From: Ruminococcus sp.
Lineage (GTDB): Bacteria > Bacillota > Clostridia > Oscillospirales > Acutalibacteraceae
DNA length: 64,000 nt
Assembly (NCBI GenBank): GCA_017464765.1
Contig: JAFTYK010000005.1
Span: 30,947-94,946, forward strand
Direction: 5' to 3'
The notes below the pieces were generated by a model that saw only the letters and a list, made by a program, of their open reading frames with translations, ran no database searches and was not told the DNA's origin. How positions within the stretch are numbered: position 1 is the stretch's first letter; the number at the start of each line of letters is the position of its first letter. This document shows, one piece after another, positions 8,773 through 17,794 of the stretch. A program made the position numbers and the translations under genes.

Positions 8773-8806
8773 GGCGGCAGGGAACTGACCGCCCTTTTGT
8801 TTTTTA
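8773..8806 (+). terminator. Terminator-like hairpin just before the DUF512 gene
   Basis: GGCGG (8773-8777) pairs with CCGCC (8789-8793), with a possible inner AG/CT pairing, and is followed by CTTTTGTTTTTTA. It could end the rpmF transcript or act as an attenuator. It sits only two or three bases before the GGAGG of the next gene, and no promoter is seen between them. Confidence 0.7.
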
Positions 8807-8819
8807 TGGAGGTGTGGCT

Positions 8820-10133
8820 GTGGCCGTAAAAATTCATAGTGTTGAACCTCACAGCCATATTTCAGGCTGTGATATAAAGACGGGAGAATATCTAGTGTCT
8901 ATAAACGGCAACGAGATTATCGATGTTCTTGATTACCGTTTTTATCAGTTTTCTAAAGAGCTTGAGCTTGTTATAAGGGATTTAAAGGGTGAGTTGCGTA
9001 CAATTAATTTAAGAAAGCCTGAGTACGATGAGCTTGGACTTTTGTTTGATACTTACCTTATCGACGAAGAAAAAAGCTGTAGGAACAAATGTGTTTTTTG
9101 CTTTATAGACCAGCTCCCAAGTGGTATGAGAGAAACATTGTATTTCAAAGATGACGACTCGCGTCTTTCTTTTTTGTTTGGTAACTATATTACTTTGACA
9201 AATATCACTGAACACGAGGTTGATCGCATAATTAAAATGCATATCAGTCCTGTCAATGTTTCTGTTCATACAACTAACGAAGAGTTGAGATGCAAGATGA
9301 TGAACAACCGCTTCGCAGGAGATGTTCTGAAATATCTCAGACGTCTGTGTGAAAGTTCGATTGAAGTTAATACTCAGATAGTTTGCTGTCCGGGATATAA
9401 CGATGGTGATGAGCTTAGACGTACTTTAGCCGATTTGGAAGAAATGGGCGTTAATATGGTTGCTGTTGTTCCTGTCGGTCTTACAAAACATCGAGAAGGA
9501 CTTGCACCACTCACACCATTTGATAAAGAAAAAGCACTAAAAACCATTAAGATTATCGAGGATTTCTCTGATATGTGTCTTAAAAAGCACGGAAGAAGAA
9601 TCGCTTTTGCGTCCGATGAGCTTTATATCAAAGCGGAACTACCTATCCCGCCATACGAGTACTACGAGGATTTCTCGGCACTTGAAAACGGAGTGGGAAT
9701 GATTGCGCTTTTAAAGGACGAGCTTTCTTGCGCTTTGGAAGATTATGAGGGTGATACTTCGATAAATAGAGCTGTCACTATCGCGTGTGGAACTTCTGTT
9801 GCACCGTTTATGCGAGATATGATGGATAGTGTCGAGGAGAAGTTCAATAACGTTAATATAAACGTAGTGCCGATAAAAAACGAGTTTTTCGGCGGAGGAG
9901 TAAACGTTAGCGGTCTTATCGTGGGACAAGACCTTATAGCTCAACTAAGAAATAAAAGTTTAGGTGATGAACTGCTTATTTCTTCATCAATGCTTCGTTT
10001 TGAGAATGACTTGTTCTTGGATGATACATCTGTAGAAGATGTTGAAAATAGTTTAAATATTAAGCTCACACCGGTTAATAATAACGGTGATGAGTTGCTT
10101 TTAGCAATACTTGGAAAGGGGAGTGAAGAATAA
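8820..10133 (+). CDS. DUF512 radical SAM protein with N-terminal PDZ-like domain
   Basis: The protein has an N-terminal PDZ-like segment (about residues 8-50), a radical SAM core with the cluster motif CRNKCVFCF near residue 83, and a C-terminal DUF512 domain. This architecture is common in clostridia, usually beside der, as here; the reaction is not known. GTG codons occur at 8814 and 8820. GGAGG at 8808-8812 is seven bases from the second, so 8820 is preferred, giving 437 residues. The gene ends in a one-base stop/start overlap with der, showing translational coupling. Confidence 0.85.
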   Translation: MAVKIHSVEPHSHISGCDIKTGEYLVSINGNEIIDVLDYRFYQFSKELELVIRDLKGELRTINLRKPEYDELGLLFDTYLIDEEKSCRNKCVFCFIDQLPSGMRETLYFKDDDSRLSFLFGNYITLTNITEHEVDRIIKMHISPVNVSVHTTNEELRCKMMNNRFAGDVLKYLRRLCESSIEVNTQIVCCPGYNDGDELRRTLADLEEMGVNMVAVVPVGLTKHREGLAPLTPFDKEKALKTIKIIEDFSDMCLKKHGRRIAFASDELYIKAELPIPPYEYYEDFSALENGVGMIALLKDELSCALEDYEGDTSINRAVTIACGTSVAPFMRDMMDSVEEKFNNVNINVVPIKNEFFGGGVNVSGLIVGQDLIAQLRNKSLGDELLISSSMLRFENDLFLDDTSVEDVENSLNIKLTPVNNNGDELLLAILGKGSEE

Positions 10134-11449
10134 TGAAACCTGTTATAGCGATTGTAGGACGGCCTAATGTCGGTAAATCTACACTTTTTAATAAACTTAT
10201 TGGTCAGAGAGTTTCTATCGTTGATGATACTCCCGGTGTTACCAGAGACCGAATTTATGGCGAGGTTGAGTGGCAGGGAAGAACTGCTACCATCATTGAT
10301 ACAGGTGGTATCGAGCCTAAATCCGATGATATTATTTTATCTCAGATGAGAGTTCAGGCTGAACTTGCTATTGAAACTGCTGATGTTATTATTCTTGTTA
10401 CTGACGTGCGTTCGGGTGTGGTAGCTACCGATTTAGATGTAGCTCAAATGCTAATTAAAAGTTCAAAGCCTATTGTCCTTTGTGTCAACAAATGTGATGG
10501 TGTTGGTGAACCTGACCCTGCATTTTATGAGTTTTACAATTTAGGTTTAGACCCGATTGCGGTTTCATCAGTTCATGGTCATGGTACAGGTGATTTGCTC
10601 GATGCTGCATTCCTCCATTTACCTACTGACGAAGAAATTGAAGATGACCCTGAGGTCATTTCTGTTGCAGTAATCGGCAGACCGAACGTCGGTAAATCTT
10701 CGCTCATTAATAAAATCACAGGCGAGAGCCGTTGTATTGTTTCGAATATCGCAGGTACAACCCGTGACAGTATTGATACTAAGATTGAGAATCAGTACGG
10801 AGTTTTCAATTTCATTGATACGGCAGGTATGCGTAAGAAAAGCAAAATAATTGATAATATTGAACGTTACTCAATCCTTCGAGCTAAGATGGCTATTGAG
10901 CGTTGTGATGTTTGTGTTATTATGATTGATGCTGAAACAGGTGTAACTGAACAGGATACAAAAATCGCGGGTATGGCTATTGAAGCCGGCAAAGGCTGTG
11001 TAATGGCTGTCAATAAATGGGACGCTATTGAGAAAACTGACAAGACTATGCCGAACTTTAAAAAGGATATAGAAACCGAGTTTGCGTTTATGTCGTATAC
11101 TCCGTCTGTGTTTATCTCGGCAAAAACAGGTCAGCGTCTTAATAATCTTTTCGAACTTATTGTTCAGGTTGCCAATAACAACGCTATGCGTATTAAAACA
11201 GGTATGCTCAATGAACTTTTGGCTCAGGCTACAATGCGTGTTCAGCCACCTACAGATAAAGGCAGAAGACTCAAGATTTACTATATGACACAGGCTAGCA
11301 CCAAACCACCTACATTTGTATTTTTCTGTAACGACGCTGAACTTTTCCATTTCTCGTATCAGCGTTATCTTGAGAATAGAATCCGAGAGGCATTTTCTTT
11401 GGAAGGAACACCTGTAAGAATAGTCATCAGGGAAAGAGGAGACAAATGA
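10133..11449 (+). CDS. der: Ribosome biogenesis GTPase Der (EngA)
   Basis: Der is an essential GTPase that helps assemble the 50S subunit. The 438-residue protein has two tandem GTPase domains with P-loops GRPNVGKSTLFN (about residue 8) and GRPNVGKSSLIN (about residue 183), each followed by a DTGG or DTAG switch II, then NKxD motifs (NKCD, NKWD). A KH-like C-terminal domain ends the protein. The start overlaps the stop of the DUF512 gene (TAATG), and the stop overlaps plsY by four bases. Confidence 0.97.
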   Translation: MKPVIAIVGRPNVGKSTLFNKLIGQRVSIVDDTPGVTRDRIYGEVEWQGRTATIIDTGGIEPKSDDIILSQMRVQAELAIETADVIILVTDVRSGVVATDLDVAQMLIKSSKPIVLCVNKCDGVGEPDPAFYEFYNLGLDPIAVSSVHGHGTGDLLDAAFLHLPTDEEIEDDPEVISVAVIGRPNVGKSSLINKITGESRCIVSNIAGTTRDSIDTKIENQYGVFNFIDTAGMRKKSKIIDNIERYSILRAKMAIERCDVCVIMIDAETGVTEQDTKIAGMAIEAGKGCVMAVNKWDAIEKTDKTMPNFKKDIETEFAFMSYTPSVFISAKTGQRLNNLFELIVQVANNNAMRIKTGMLNELLAQATMRVQPPTDKGRRLKIYYMTQASTKPPTFVFFCNDAELFHFSYQRYLENRIREAFSLEGTPVRIVIRERGDK

Positions 11450-12147
11450 CGTTAGATATTATTATTAGAGGTATAATTACTGCAGTTATTGCATATCTTT
11501 TTGGAAGTATAAGCTTTGCGGTAATTTTTACTAAAATGAGTTCTAAAAAGGATATTCGTGAGATGGGTTCAGGTAACGCAGGCTTTACCAATGTGCTTCG
11601 CTCTGTAGGTGTTGCTCCTGCTGTATTTACACTTTTGTTCGACTTTCTAAAAGGCGTTATAGCAGGCTTTGTCGGTAGTTGGTTATTCTCGGTTTTTCAT
11701 GTCGATCATATCAGCAATTTTAACGAAGAAATGATGGTTTATGGCGGATTTATCGGTGGTGTGTTTGCTATCATCGGTCATATGTATCCGATTTATTTCG
11801 GATTCAAAGGCGGCAAGGGCATTGTAACTGCTGCAGCTATGATGGCTGTTACCGACTGGAGAGTATTCCTTATGATAGTTGCAACATTCTTGATAGTGTT
11901 CTTTATTTCAAAGATTATCTCACTTGCATCTATTACTTGTGCTGCTCTTTATGGTGTGTATACCTTTATTATCACTTTCTTCTTTGAATATAAAACCGGT
12001 AACTTTCCGTTGAGATTCGTGCTTATCTGTAGTTTGTTCGCTCTTTTCTTAGGTATATTTGTTATCGTTAAGCACAAAGAGAATATCAAGCGCCTTTTAA
12101 AAGGCGAGGAGAAAAAAATCACGGCTAAGAAGAAAACAGATAGCTAG
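11446..12147 (+). CDS. plsY: Glycerol-3-phosphate acyltransferase PlsY
   Basis: PlsY transfers the acyl group from acyl-phosphate to glycerol-3-phosphate at the membrane, the first step of phospholipid synthesis. The 233-residue integral membrane protein has the conserved GSGNAGFTNVLR motif near residue 41, FDFLKG, and GHMYPIYFGFKGGKG near residue 109. Several hydrophobic spans are evident, and the C-terminus is lysine-rich. It is the last gene of the DUF512-der-plsY unit and overlaps der by four bases. A strong terminator follows. Confidence 0.95.
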   Translation: MTLDIIIRGIITAVIAYLFGSISFAVIFTKMSSKKDIREMGSGNAGFTNVLRSVGVAPAVFTLLFDFLKGVIAGFVGSWLFSVFHVDHISNFNEEMMVYGGFIGGVFAIIGHMYPIYFGFKGGKGIVTAAAMMAVTDWRVFLMIVATFLIVFFISKIISLASITCAALYGVYTFIITFFFEYKTGNFPLRFVLICSLFALFLGIFVIVKHKENIKRLLKGEEKKITAKKKTDS

Positions 12148-12155
12148 ATATAAAG

Positions 12156-12186
12156 TTAACGCACGGTTTTCCGTGCGTTTTTTTCT
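12156..12186 (+). terminator. Intrinsic terminator after plsY
   Basis: The stem AACGCACGG / CCGTGCGTT closes a TTTT loop and is followed by seven Ts. Confidence 0.9.
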
Positions 12187-12195
12187 TTAAATAGC

Positions 12196-12224
12196 TTGAA
12201 TATTATTTATGGTTATTGTAATAT
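12196..12224 (+). promoter_or_regulatory. Probable SigA promoter for the D-Ala-D-Ala carboxypeptidase gene
   Basis: TTGAAT (12196-12201) and TAATAT (12219-12224) are spaced by 17 bases, immediately after the plsY terminator. Confidence 0.6.
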
Positions 12225-12244
12225 AAGCAAAAGGGGATTTGAGT

Positions 12245-13543
12245 ATGAAGAGATTAATCACATTTGCTTTGTCGTTGATTTTAATTATTTCGATGTGTGT
12301 ATCGGTTAGTGCAGCTGAATATGGCTGTGACGTTGAAACATCGTCAACTGCTGTATATCTTGAAAATCTGGATTCAGGTACGGTTGTTTTTGAGAAGTCC
12401 GCTGATCAAAAGTTACCGCCGGCTTCGCTGACTAAAATCATGACCTACATAGTTGTTGTGGAAAACATTCCTGACCTCGAAAACACAAAGATTAAAGTCA
12501 CGGCTGAAGCTCTTGCGGGTTTAGACCCTCAAAGTTCGGTTATGGGACTTGAAAAATATATTGGCGATGAGTTTTCTGTACTCGAGTTATTGTATGGTCT
12601 TATGCTACCTTCAGGTAATGATGCAGCTTTAGTGTTAGCTAACTACGTTGGCGACGGAGTAGTAGAAAACTTTGTCGATATGATGAATCGTAAGGCTGGT
12701 CAGCTTGGTTGCACTAGTACGCATTTTGTTAATCCTCACGGTCTTTATGACGCTAATCACTACTCAACAGCGTATGATCTTGCGACCATTACTAAATACG
12801 CTTTAGAAAAACCGTATTATGCTGAAATCACCAGTACATGTACATATAAGCTTGTTGGTAAGAGCGAAGTGCTTGAGACCACTAACTATATGATCAATCC
12901 AAACTATACTATGTACTATTATGATTATACTCAAGGCGGTAAAACAGGTTTTACTGACGAGGCGGGTAAATGCCTTATCACTACTGCTCAAAAAGATGAT
13001 TATAACTATCTTTGTGTAGCTTTGGGAGCGCCTTATTCTTACACCGAGGATATAAATTTCGCTATGATTGATAGCTATCATTTATACGAATGGGCGTTTA
13101 ATAATATTTCTTTTATAGAATTACTAAGCGATACTGAAACTATAAAGACTTTACCTGTTGAATTTGTCTGGGGCGACAAATTTGTTGACTTAGTTGCTGA
13201 TGGCGGACTGAAGGCACTTTTACCTAACGATTATGATGAGGCATTGGTGAAAACAGTTCTTGATGTTCCAACGCATGTAAGCGCCCCTGTGAAAAAAGGT
13301 CAGGTTTTTGGTACTGTTTCAGTATACTATAACGACGAACTTGTCGGAACTAAAAATGTTATTTCTCCTGAAGATATAGAGCGTGACCAGACTAATTATC
13401 TAATGCATCGTTTTATAGGATTCGTGGTTAATAATGTGATTTGGCTCACAATTGTTTTTGCTATAGTGGTTGCGTTTATAGTGATTAAAATAAATTCAAA
13501 CAGAAAAAAGAAAAAGCGTCAGGCTCGTTACAGATACAGATAA
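12245..13543 (+). CDS. D-alanyl-D-alanine carboxypeptidase (PBP5/DacF type), intact
   Basis: This serine D,D-carboxypeptidase trims the terminal D-Ala of peptidoglycan stem peptides. The ATG at 12245 lies eight bases after AAGGGG and is preferred to a TTG at 12239, giving 432 residues. There is a signal peptide (about 1-23), a peptidase S11 domain with all three motifs (Ser61-Leu-Thr-Lys64, Ser123-Gly-Asn125, Lys233-Thr-Gly235), the PBP5 C-terminal beta domain, and a C-terminal membrane span with a short basic tail. It serves as the intact reference for two degraded paralogues at 41341 and 42634. Confidence 0.93.
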   Translation: MKRLITFALSLILIISMCVSVSAAEYGCDVETSSTAVYLENLDSGTVVFEKSADQKLPPASLTKIMTYIVVVENIPDLENTKIKVTAEALAGLDPQSSVMGLEKYIGDEFSVLELLYGLMLPSGNDAALVLANYVGDGVVENFVDMMNRKAGQLGCTSTHFVNPHGLYDANHYSTAYDLATITKYALEKPYYAEITSTCTYKLVGKSEVLETTNYMINPNYTMYYYDYTQGGKTGFTDEAGKCLITTAQKDDYNYLCVALGAPYSYTEDINFAMIDSYHLYEWAFNNISFIELLSDTETIKTLPVEFVWGDKFVDLVADGGLKALLPNDYDEALVKTVLDVPTHVSAPVKKGQVFGTVSVYYNDELVGTKNVISPEDIERDQTNYLMHRFIGFVVNNVIWLTIVFAIVVAFIVIKINSNRKKKKRQARYRYR

Positions 13544-13550
13544 TTTTTTA

Positions 13551-13580
13551 GGCGGTGTTTATCACCGCCTTTTTCTTTTT
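13551..13580 (+). terminator. Intrinsic terminator after the carboxypeptidase gene
   Basis: The stem GGCGGTG / CACCGCC with loop TTTAT is followed by TTTTTCTTTTT. Confidence 0.88.
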
Positions 13581-13584
13581 GCTA

Positions 13585-13613
13585 TTGACGAAGGTGTTTA
13601 TAAAGTATAAAAT
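13585..13613 (+). promoter_or_regulatory. Probable SigA promoter for the HIT-comEC-holA operon
   Basis: TTGACG (13585-13590) and TAAAAT (13608-13613) are separated by 17 bases, about 30 bases before the HIT gene. Confidence 0.65.
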
Positions 13614-13643
13614 GTATATGTAATATTTTTACGGAGGTAAGTT

Positions 13644-13979
13644 ATGGATTGTTTGTTTTGTAAAATAGTAAACGGAGATATTCCGTCAAATAAAGTGTAT
13701 GAGGACGATAAAATTTTAGCGTTTCATGACATCGCTCCGCAGACTCCAGTTCATGTTGTAATTATCCCTAAAATGCACATTGCTTGTGCTGATGAAGTGA
13801 ACGAGAGCAACTGTGATGTTGTAGGTCATATTTTCTTAAAAATTCCAGTTATTGCGAAAGAGCTTAACCTTGATGGATATCGAATCATCAATAACTGTAA
13901 GGAAAATGGTGGACAGACTGTTATGCATCTGCATTTCCATTTGCTCGGCGGTAAGACTTTGGGCGAAAAAATTGTCTGA
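13644..13979 (+). CDS. HIT family protein (HinT-like)
   Basis: The 111-residue protein is a histidine-triad nucleotide hydrolase. CLFCKIVNGDIPS at the N-terminus and the triad HLHFHLLGG near residue 96 match the HINT branch, which cleaves adenosine phosphoramidates. RBS ACGGAGG lies before the ATG. The phosphoribosyltransferase gene starts 10 bases later. The cellular substrate is unknown. Confidence 0.93.
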   Translation: MDCLFCKIVNGDIPSNKVYEDDKILAFHDIAPQTPVHVVIIPKMHIACADEVNESNCDVVGHIFLKIPVIAKELNLDGYRIINNCKENGGQTVMHLHFHLLGGKTLGEKIV

Positions 13980-13989
13980 GAGGTGCAAA

Positions 13990-14529
13990 ATGGCTGATAC
14001 ATATAAGATTAATATTGCAGGGGTTGACCGTGAGCTTGTTAAGTACCCTGTATCTGATAAACTGGATATTGCAGCTTTTATACTTTTTGACGATGTCGAG
14101 ATTACCGAAAAAAGCGCTCAGGCTTTACTTGATATCTGCCCACAGCACGATATAGTGCTTACAGCAGAAGCGAAGTCTATTCCGCTTTGCTATGAGTTTG
14201 CGCGTATAGGATGCAGACGTTACGTTGTAGCTAGAAAGGGTACAAAAGTTTATATGAGCGACCCTGTTTCAGTTTCGGTTAACTCTATCACTACCGATTA
14301 TGACCAGAAACTTTACCTTGGAAAAGAAGATGCAGACAAGTTAAAGGGAAAACGTGTTCTGATTTTAGATGATGTTATTTCTACAGGTGAGAGTTTAGAA
14401 GCTTTAGAAAAGTTGTGCAAAGCTTGTGACGCCCAGATCGTTGGCAAGGCTTGTGTTCTTGCTGAAGGCGATGCCGCAGACAGAGATGATATTATTTTCT
14501 TGGAAAAATTACCTCTGTTTTTTAAATAA
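13990..14529 (+). CDS. Phosphoribosyltransferase family protein (adenine PRTase-like)
   Basis: The 179-residue protein has the PRPP-binding loop VLILDDVISTGES (about residues 123-135), the hallmark of type I phosphoribosyltransferases. The upstream VARKG stretch resembles adenine phosphoribosyltransferase and its PurR-like relatives. The ATG at 13990 follows GAGAGGTG and is much better than any start upstream, which would overlap the HIT gene. Whether it salvages adenine or acts as a regulator cannot be decided. It is in an operon with the HIT gene and comEC. Confidence 0.78.
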   Translation: MADTYKINIAGVDRELVKYPVSDKLDIAAFILFDDVEITEKSAQALLDICPQHDIVLTAEAKSIPLCYEFARIGCRRYVVARKGTKVYMSDPVSVSVNSITTDYDQKLYLGKEDADKLKGKRVLILDDVISTGESLEALEKLCKACDAQIVGKACVLAEGDAADRDDIIFLEKLPLFFK

Positions 14530-14547
14530 GATTAAGGAATGAAAACT

Positions 14548-16743
14548 ATGAAACGATTGCTTGAAATGGTAGGTCTTATATACTTATCCGTACTTGCAGT
14601 CGTTTTTTCTTTTGGTAAAATCTTGGCTTTTATCATAGGAGCTGTCGCACTTTTACTGTTTATCTTTTTTATGGCAGTGAAAAAGTATAGAAAAACCGTG
14701 ATTATGCCTACTTTAGCATGTGTAGCTTTGGTGGCGTGTGTGGCGAATCTTATGTACACGGAGTTTTTCTACGAAAAGACAGTTGAAACCTATGATGGTT
14801 GTAGTGCAAATGTAACCGCTACTATGATTGAAGAGCCGTACAAAAGCGGAAACTATTATAGATATAGTTTTAAAACTAAAACTATAGGTGATAAGAATAA
14901 GAAACTAAAGTTTATAGCTTATCATCACGAACTACTTGATATCGAGCCTTACGATACGATAAATGTCAACCTCGAATTCAATGCGAATGATCATCATAGA
15001 GATCTTTCGAAAAAATACTTTTTATTAGGAGATATGGGATACGAAACCCCTTCTTTTACTACTGTAGGAAAAGAGAAGTCATTATATCGTTATGCTATAT
15101 TATTAAGGCAAAATATACGAAAATTCTTATCATCAGTACTTTCAGAAGAAAGCTTTCCTCTTTGTAGCGCATTACTTATAGGTGACAAGTATTTGCTAAG
15201 CGATGCGATCAGGAACGATTTTACCAAAGCCGGTGCTTCTCATGTTATAGTTGTATCAGGAATGCACTTTTCGATACTTGCGTCTATATTTTTATTGCTG
15301 GCGAGAAAGTATCACAGGCACAGGTATATGTATTCTGCTCTTGCATTAGTTTTTGTTTTTGTATATATGGCGATAACAGGATATACACCTTCTGTATTAC
15401 GTAGTGGAATAATGCTCATCATTTGTTGTATTGGAGTAGGTATTACGAGGGATTCGTATTCAGGAAATTCTTTGGGGTTTGCTGCTATTGTTATTACAAT
15501 TACTAACCCTTATTCAGTTGGTGATATTGGACTTGTGCTATCTTTTGCTTCAACTTATTCTATAATTAGCATTGCACCATATCTGCAGGAAAAATTCTTC
15601 AAGCGAATTAAAATGTTTAAAGTTAAGAAGGCAACAGGTGTCAGAAAAACCGTTTTGTTATGTGCGAATAAAGCTATTTATACTAGCGTTTCCGTGTTAT
15701 GCATGAATATAAGTGCGACGATTGTTTCTATACCGCTTTCTATACTGTACTTTGGTTCAGTTTCTACAGTTTCTGTTTTCTCTACTTTAGCTTTATATTT
15801 TCCGATACAACTGCTTCTAATATTAACGCTTTTAATCACAGTGTTAGGGTTTGTTCCGTTTTTAGTTCCAATGATTAGTTTAATAATAGAATTGTTATCG
15901 AGCTTATGTTTGATTATAGTTGAGTTTTTTGCTGATTTACCATTCTCGTATCTTTATGTAAAGCATAACTATGTGTACCTTTGGGTTTTGATGAGTGTGA
16001 TACTGTTTTCGCTTATGCTATATTCAAACAGCAAAACTAAGGTAAGAGTATTTGTTCTCTCTTGTGTTATGGTATTTATATCCGGATATATTAGTGTAAC
16101 TTTACTAACTTATTCCAAAAGTTCTCTTTATGTTTATGACGTGGGAGAGGGCATAGCTGTTATGTACAGTGACGATGATGTTAATGCTGTGTTGTCGTTG
16201 GAGTGTAATAAAAACAATACATATAATCTTTTGAATTCACTTCAGAGAACCGTCAGTGATATTGATTTTTGTGCAAGCGTATCTGATACGAATGATGGAT
16301 TAAATAGTTTATCCGCTGTGACTAAAGTGTTTGCAATATCTGATGTTTTGTTGTATGATACTAAGAGGACGGTTGTGCTTTCGGATACAACCGATAGAGT
16401 AACACAATGTCAGGGAGATGTAACTGTAAATCTGTCTGATGAAGTGACAGTATTTTATCTTATGGTCGATAATGACTACGTTGTTTACCTTCAAGGTGAA
16501 AATAAAAGCGTTTTAGTGTTACCATATAGCGTTGATGCTGCACAAATTGACGAACGCTACCGAAATGCTGATATTATAGTTGCTCGATGTTGTCCTGCGA
16601 ATTATGAACTGCTCAGATGTGATACATTAGTTATAAGCAATGATAGTGAATATCTGTATCACACAATGAGTGAGATGAGTAGTGTGAGTAATAAGATATT
16701 CCTCACAGCCGATTCTGATGTAGAAATTAAAATGGAGGTGTAG
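14548..16743 (+). CDS. comEC: ComEC/Rec2-related DNA uptake protein with degenerate C-terminal domain
   Basis: ComEC forms the channel that brings transforming DNA across the membrane. The ATG at 14548 is nine bases from AAGGA, so it is preferred to 14539, giving 731 residues. There are two or three N-terminal spans, an OB-like DUF4131 region, and a competence domain with the conserved stretch near residue 225 (HVIVVSGMHFSIL) and many spans. The tail should be a metallo-beta-lactamase nuclease domain. It keeps the opening word YDVGEG (about 530) but lacks the HxHxDH zinc motif and the later histidines. The channel part looks intact. It precedes holA, as in many Firmicutes. Confidence 0.85.
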   Translation: MKRLLEMVGLIYLSVLAVVFSFGKILAFIIGAVALLLFIFFMAVKKYRKTVIMPTLACVALVACVANLMYTEFFYEKTVETYDGCSANVTATMIEEPYKSGNYYRYSFKTKTIGDKNKKLKFIAYHHELLDIEPYDTINVNLEFNANDHHRDLSKKYFLLGDMGYETPSFTTVGKEKSLYRYAILLRQNIRKFLSSVLSEESFPLCSALLIGDKYLLSDAIRNDFTKAGASHVIVVSGMHFSILASIFLLLARKYHRHRYMYSALALVFVFVYMAITGYTPSVLRSGIMLIICCIGVGITRDSYSGNSLGFAAIVITITNPYSVGDIGLVLSFASTYSIISIAPYLQEKFFKRIKMFKVKKATGVRKTVLLCANKAIYTSVSVLCMNISATIVSIPLSILYFGSVSTVSVFSTLALYFPIQLLLILTLLITVLGFVPFLVPMISLIIELLSSLCLIIVEFFADLPFSYLYVKHNYVYLWVLMSVILFSLMLYSNSKTKVRVFVLSCVMVFISGYISVTLLTYSKSSLYVYDVGEGIAVMYSDDDVNAVLSLECNKNNTYNLLNSLQRTVSDIDFCASVSDTNDGLNSLSAVTKVFAISDVLLYDTKRTVVLSDTTDRVTQCQGDVTVNLSDEVTVFYLMVDNDYVVYLQGENKSVLVLPYSVDAAQIDERYRNADIIVARCCPANYELLRCDTLVISNDSEYLYHTMSEMSSVSNKIFLTADSDVEIKMEV

Positions 16744-16744
16744 C

Positions 16745-17794
16745 ATGCCGATATTAAAAGAATCTGATTTTAAAAAGCACATATCATCAAAACAGTTTTC
16801 TAACTTATATTTCATAGATGGCGAAGAGAAAAAATTGGTCGGTATGTACACCGATGCCCTAGTGAAAAAACTTATGGGTGATTATCCGCCCGAATTCAAT
16901 TTTCACGTGTTCGATAGCGATAGCGAGATAACGGACGTGTCTGTAGCGTGTGATGTAATGCCGTTTATGAGTGATAAAAACTGTGTGAAGCTCGTTGATT
17001 TTGATTTGGAATCAATGACGACAGACGATATAAACGCTCTTTGCGAAATCGCTAAGAATCTTCCTGATACAACTACTATTATACTTACTATGACTACCGT
17101 AGCACCACCACTTAAAGCTGCTAAAAAGTATAAAAAAGTCAGAGACATTTTTGAAAAAAATGGTGTTGTTGCAGATTTAGGCTTTCGTAGTGCAATATCG
17201 CTCGAGAAAACAGTTTGTAAGTGGGCGAATGAGTGCGGTAGCAAGATTAGTCCCTTGATAGCTTCAAAGCTTATCAATATATGTTCAAATGATTTGAATG
17301 TTTTGCGTAACGAAATCGAAAAGCTATCTGCCTTTGCAGGTGAAGATGAAATTACCGATGAGATGATAAGCACAATGGTTGCAAAAAATCTTCAGGCTAA
17401 GATTTATGATTTGTTTGATTATGTTATTGCGCAGAATTTTGATAAAGCTATGAGTACAGTCGATGTCCTGTTTTATCAGAGAGAGGAACCTGTATCCATT
17501 TTGATAGCACTTTCCAACGCTTATGTTGACATGTATCGAGCAAGAGTTGCATTGGAAAGCGGGATTCCAACAAAGATTATGGCGGACGAGCTTTCGTATA
17601 AAAATCGTGCTTGGGTACTCGATAAAATGGCTAAAAATTCCAGGAGAATTTCAACCGTTGCACTTAGAAGGAGTCTTGATGCTCTGCTTGATTTAAACGA
17701 ACGTATGGTCAGTGTTACTGTTAATCCTCGAGTAGAAATCGAAAAACTAATTTCAAGACTTATCCTGATAGCGCGAGGCGAAGAAAATGGCTGA
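16745..17794 (+). CDS. holA: DNA polymerase III subunit delta
   Basis: HolA is the clamp-loader subunit that opens the beta sliding clamp. The 349-residue protein has the expected three-domain AAA+-like layout without a functional P-loop; the N-terminal region contains LYFIDGEEKKLV in place of the Walker A, typical of delta. The C-terminal half has the helical collar region. RBS GGAGGTG at 16733-16739 supports the ATG. The comEC-holA order is widely conserved. The stop overlaps the start of the next gene by eight bases. Confidence 0.9.
   Translation: MPILKESDFKKHISSKQFSNLYFIDGEEKKLVGMYTDALVKKLMGDYPPEFNFHVFDSDSEITDVSVACDVMPFMSDKNCVKLVDFDLESMTTDDINALCEIAKNLPDTTTIILTMTTVAPPLKAAKKYKKVRDIFEKNGVVADLGFRSAISLEKTVCKWANECGSKISPLIASKLINICSNDLNVLRNEIEKLSAFAGEDEITDEMISTMVAKNLQAKIYDLFDYVIAQNFDKAMSTVDVLFYQREEPVSILIALSNAYVDMYRARVALESGIPTKIMADELSYKNRAWVLDKMAKNSRRISTVALRRSLDALLDLNERMVSVTVNPRVEIEKLISRLILIARGEENG

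Noticed and set aside
8619-8858. 79-codon minus-strand frame in the rpmF-DUF512 spacer
   Set aside because: There is no RBS or domain, and the segment is better explained by hairpins.
10871-11350. 159-codon frame opposite der
   Set aside because: It overlaps the second GTPase and KH domains of der entirely; no independent support.
13852-13989. Upstream extension of the phosphoribosyltransferase frame
   Set aside because: It overlaps the HIT gene in another frame, and the ATG at 13990 has a good RBS.
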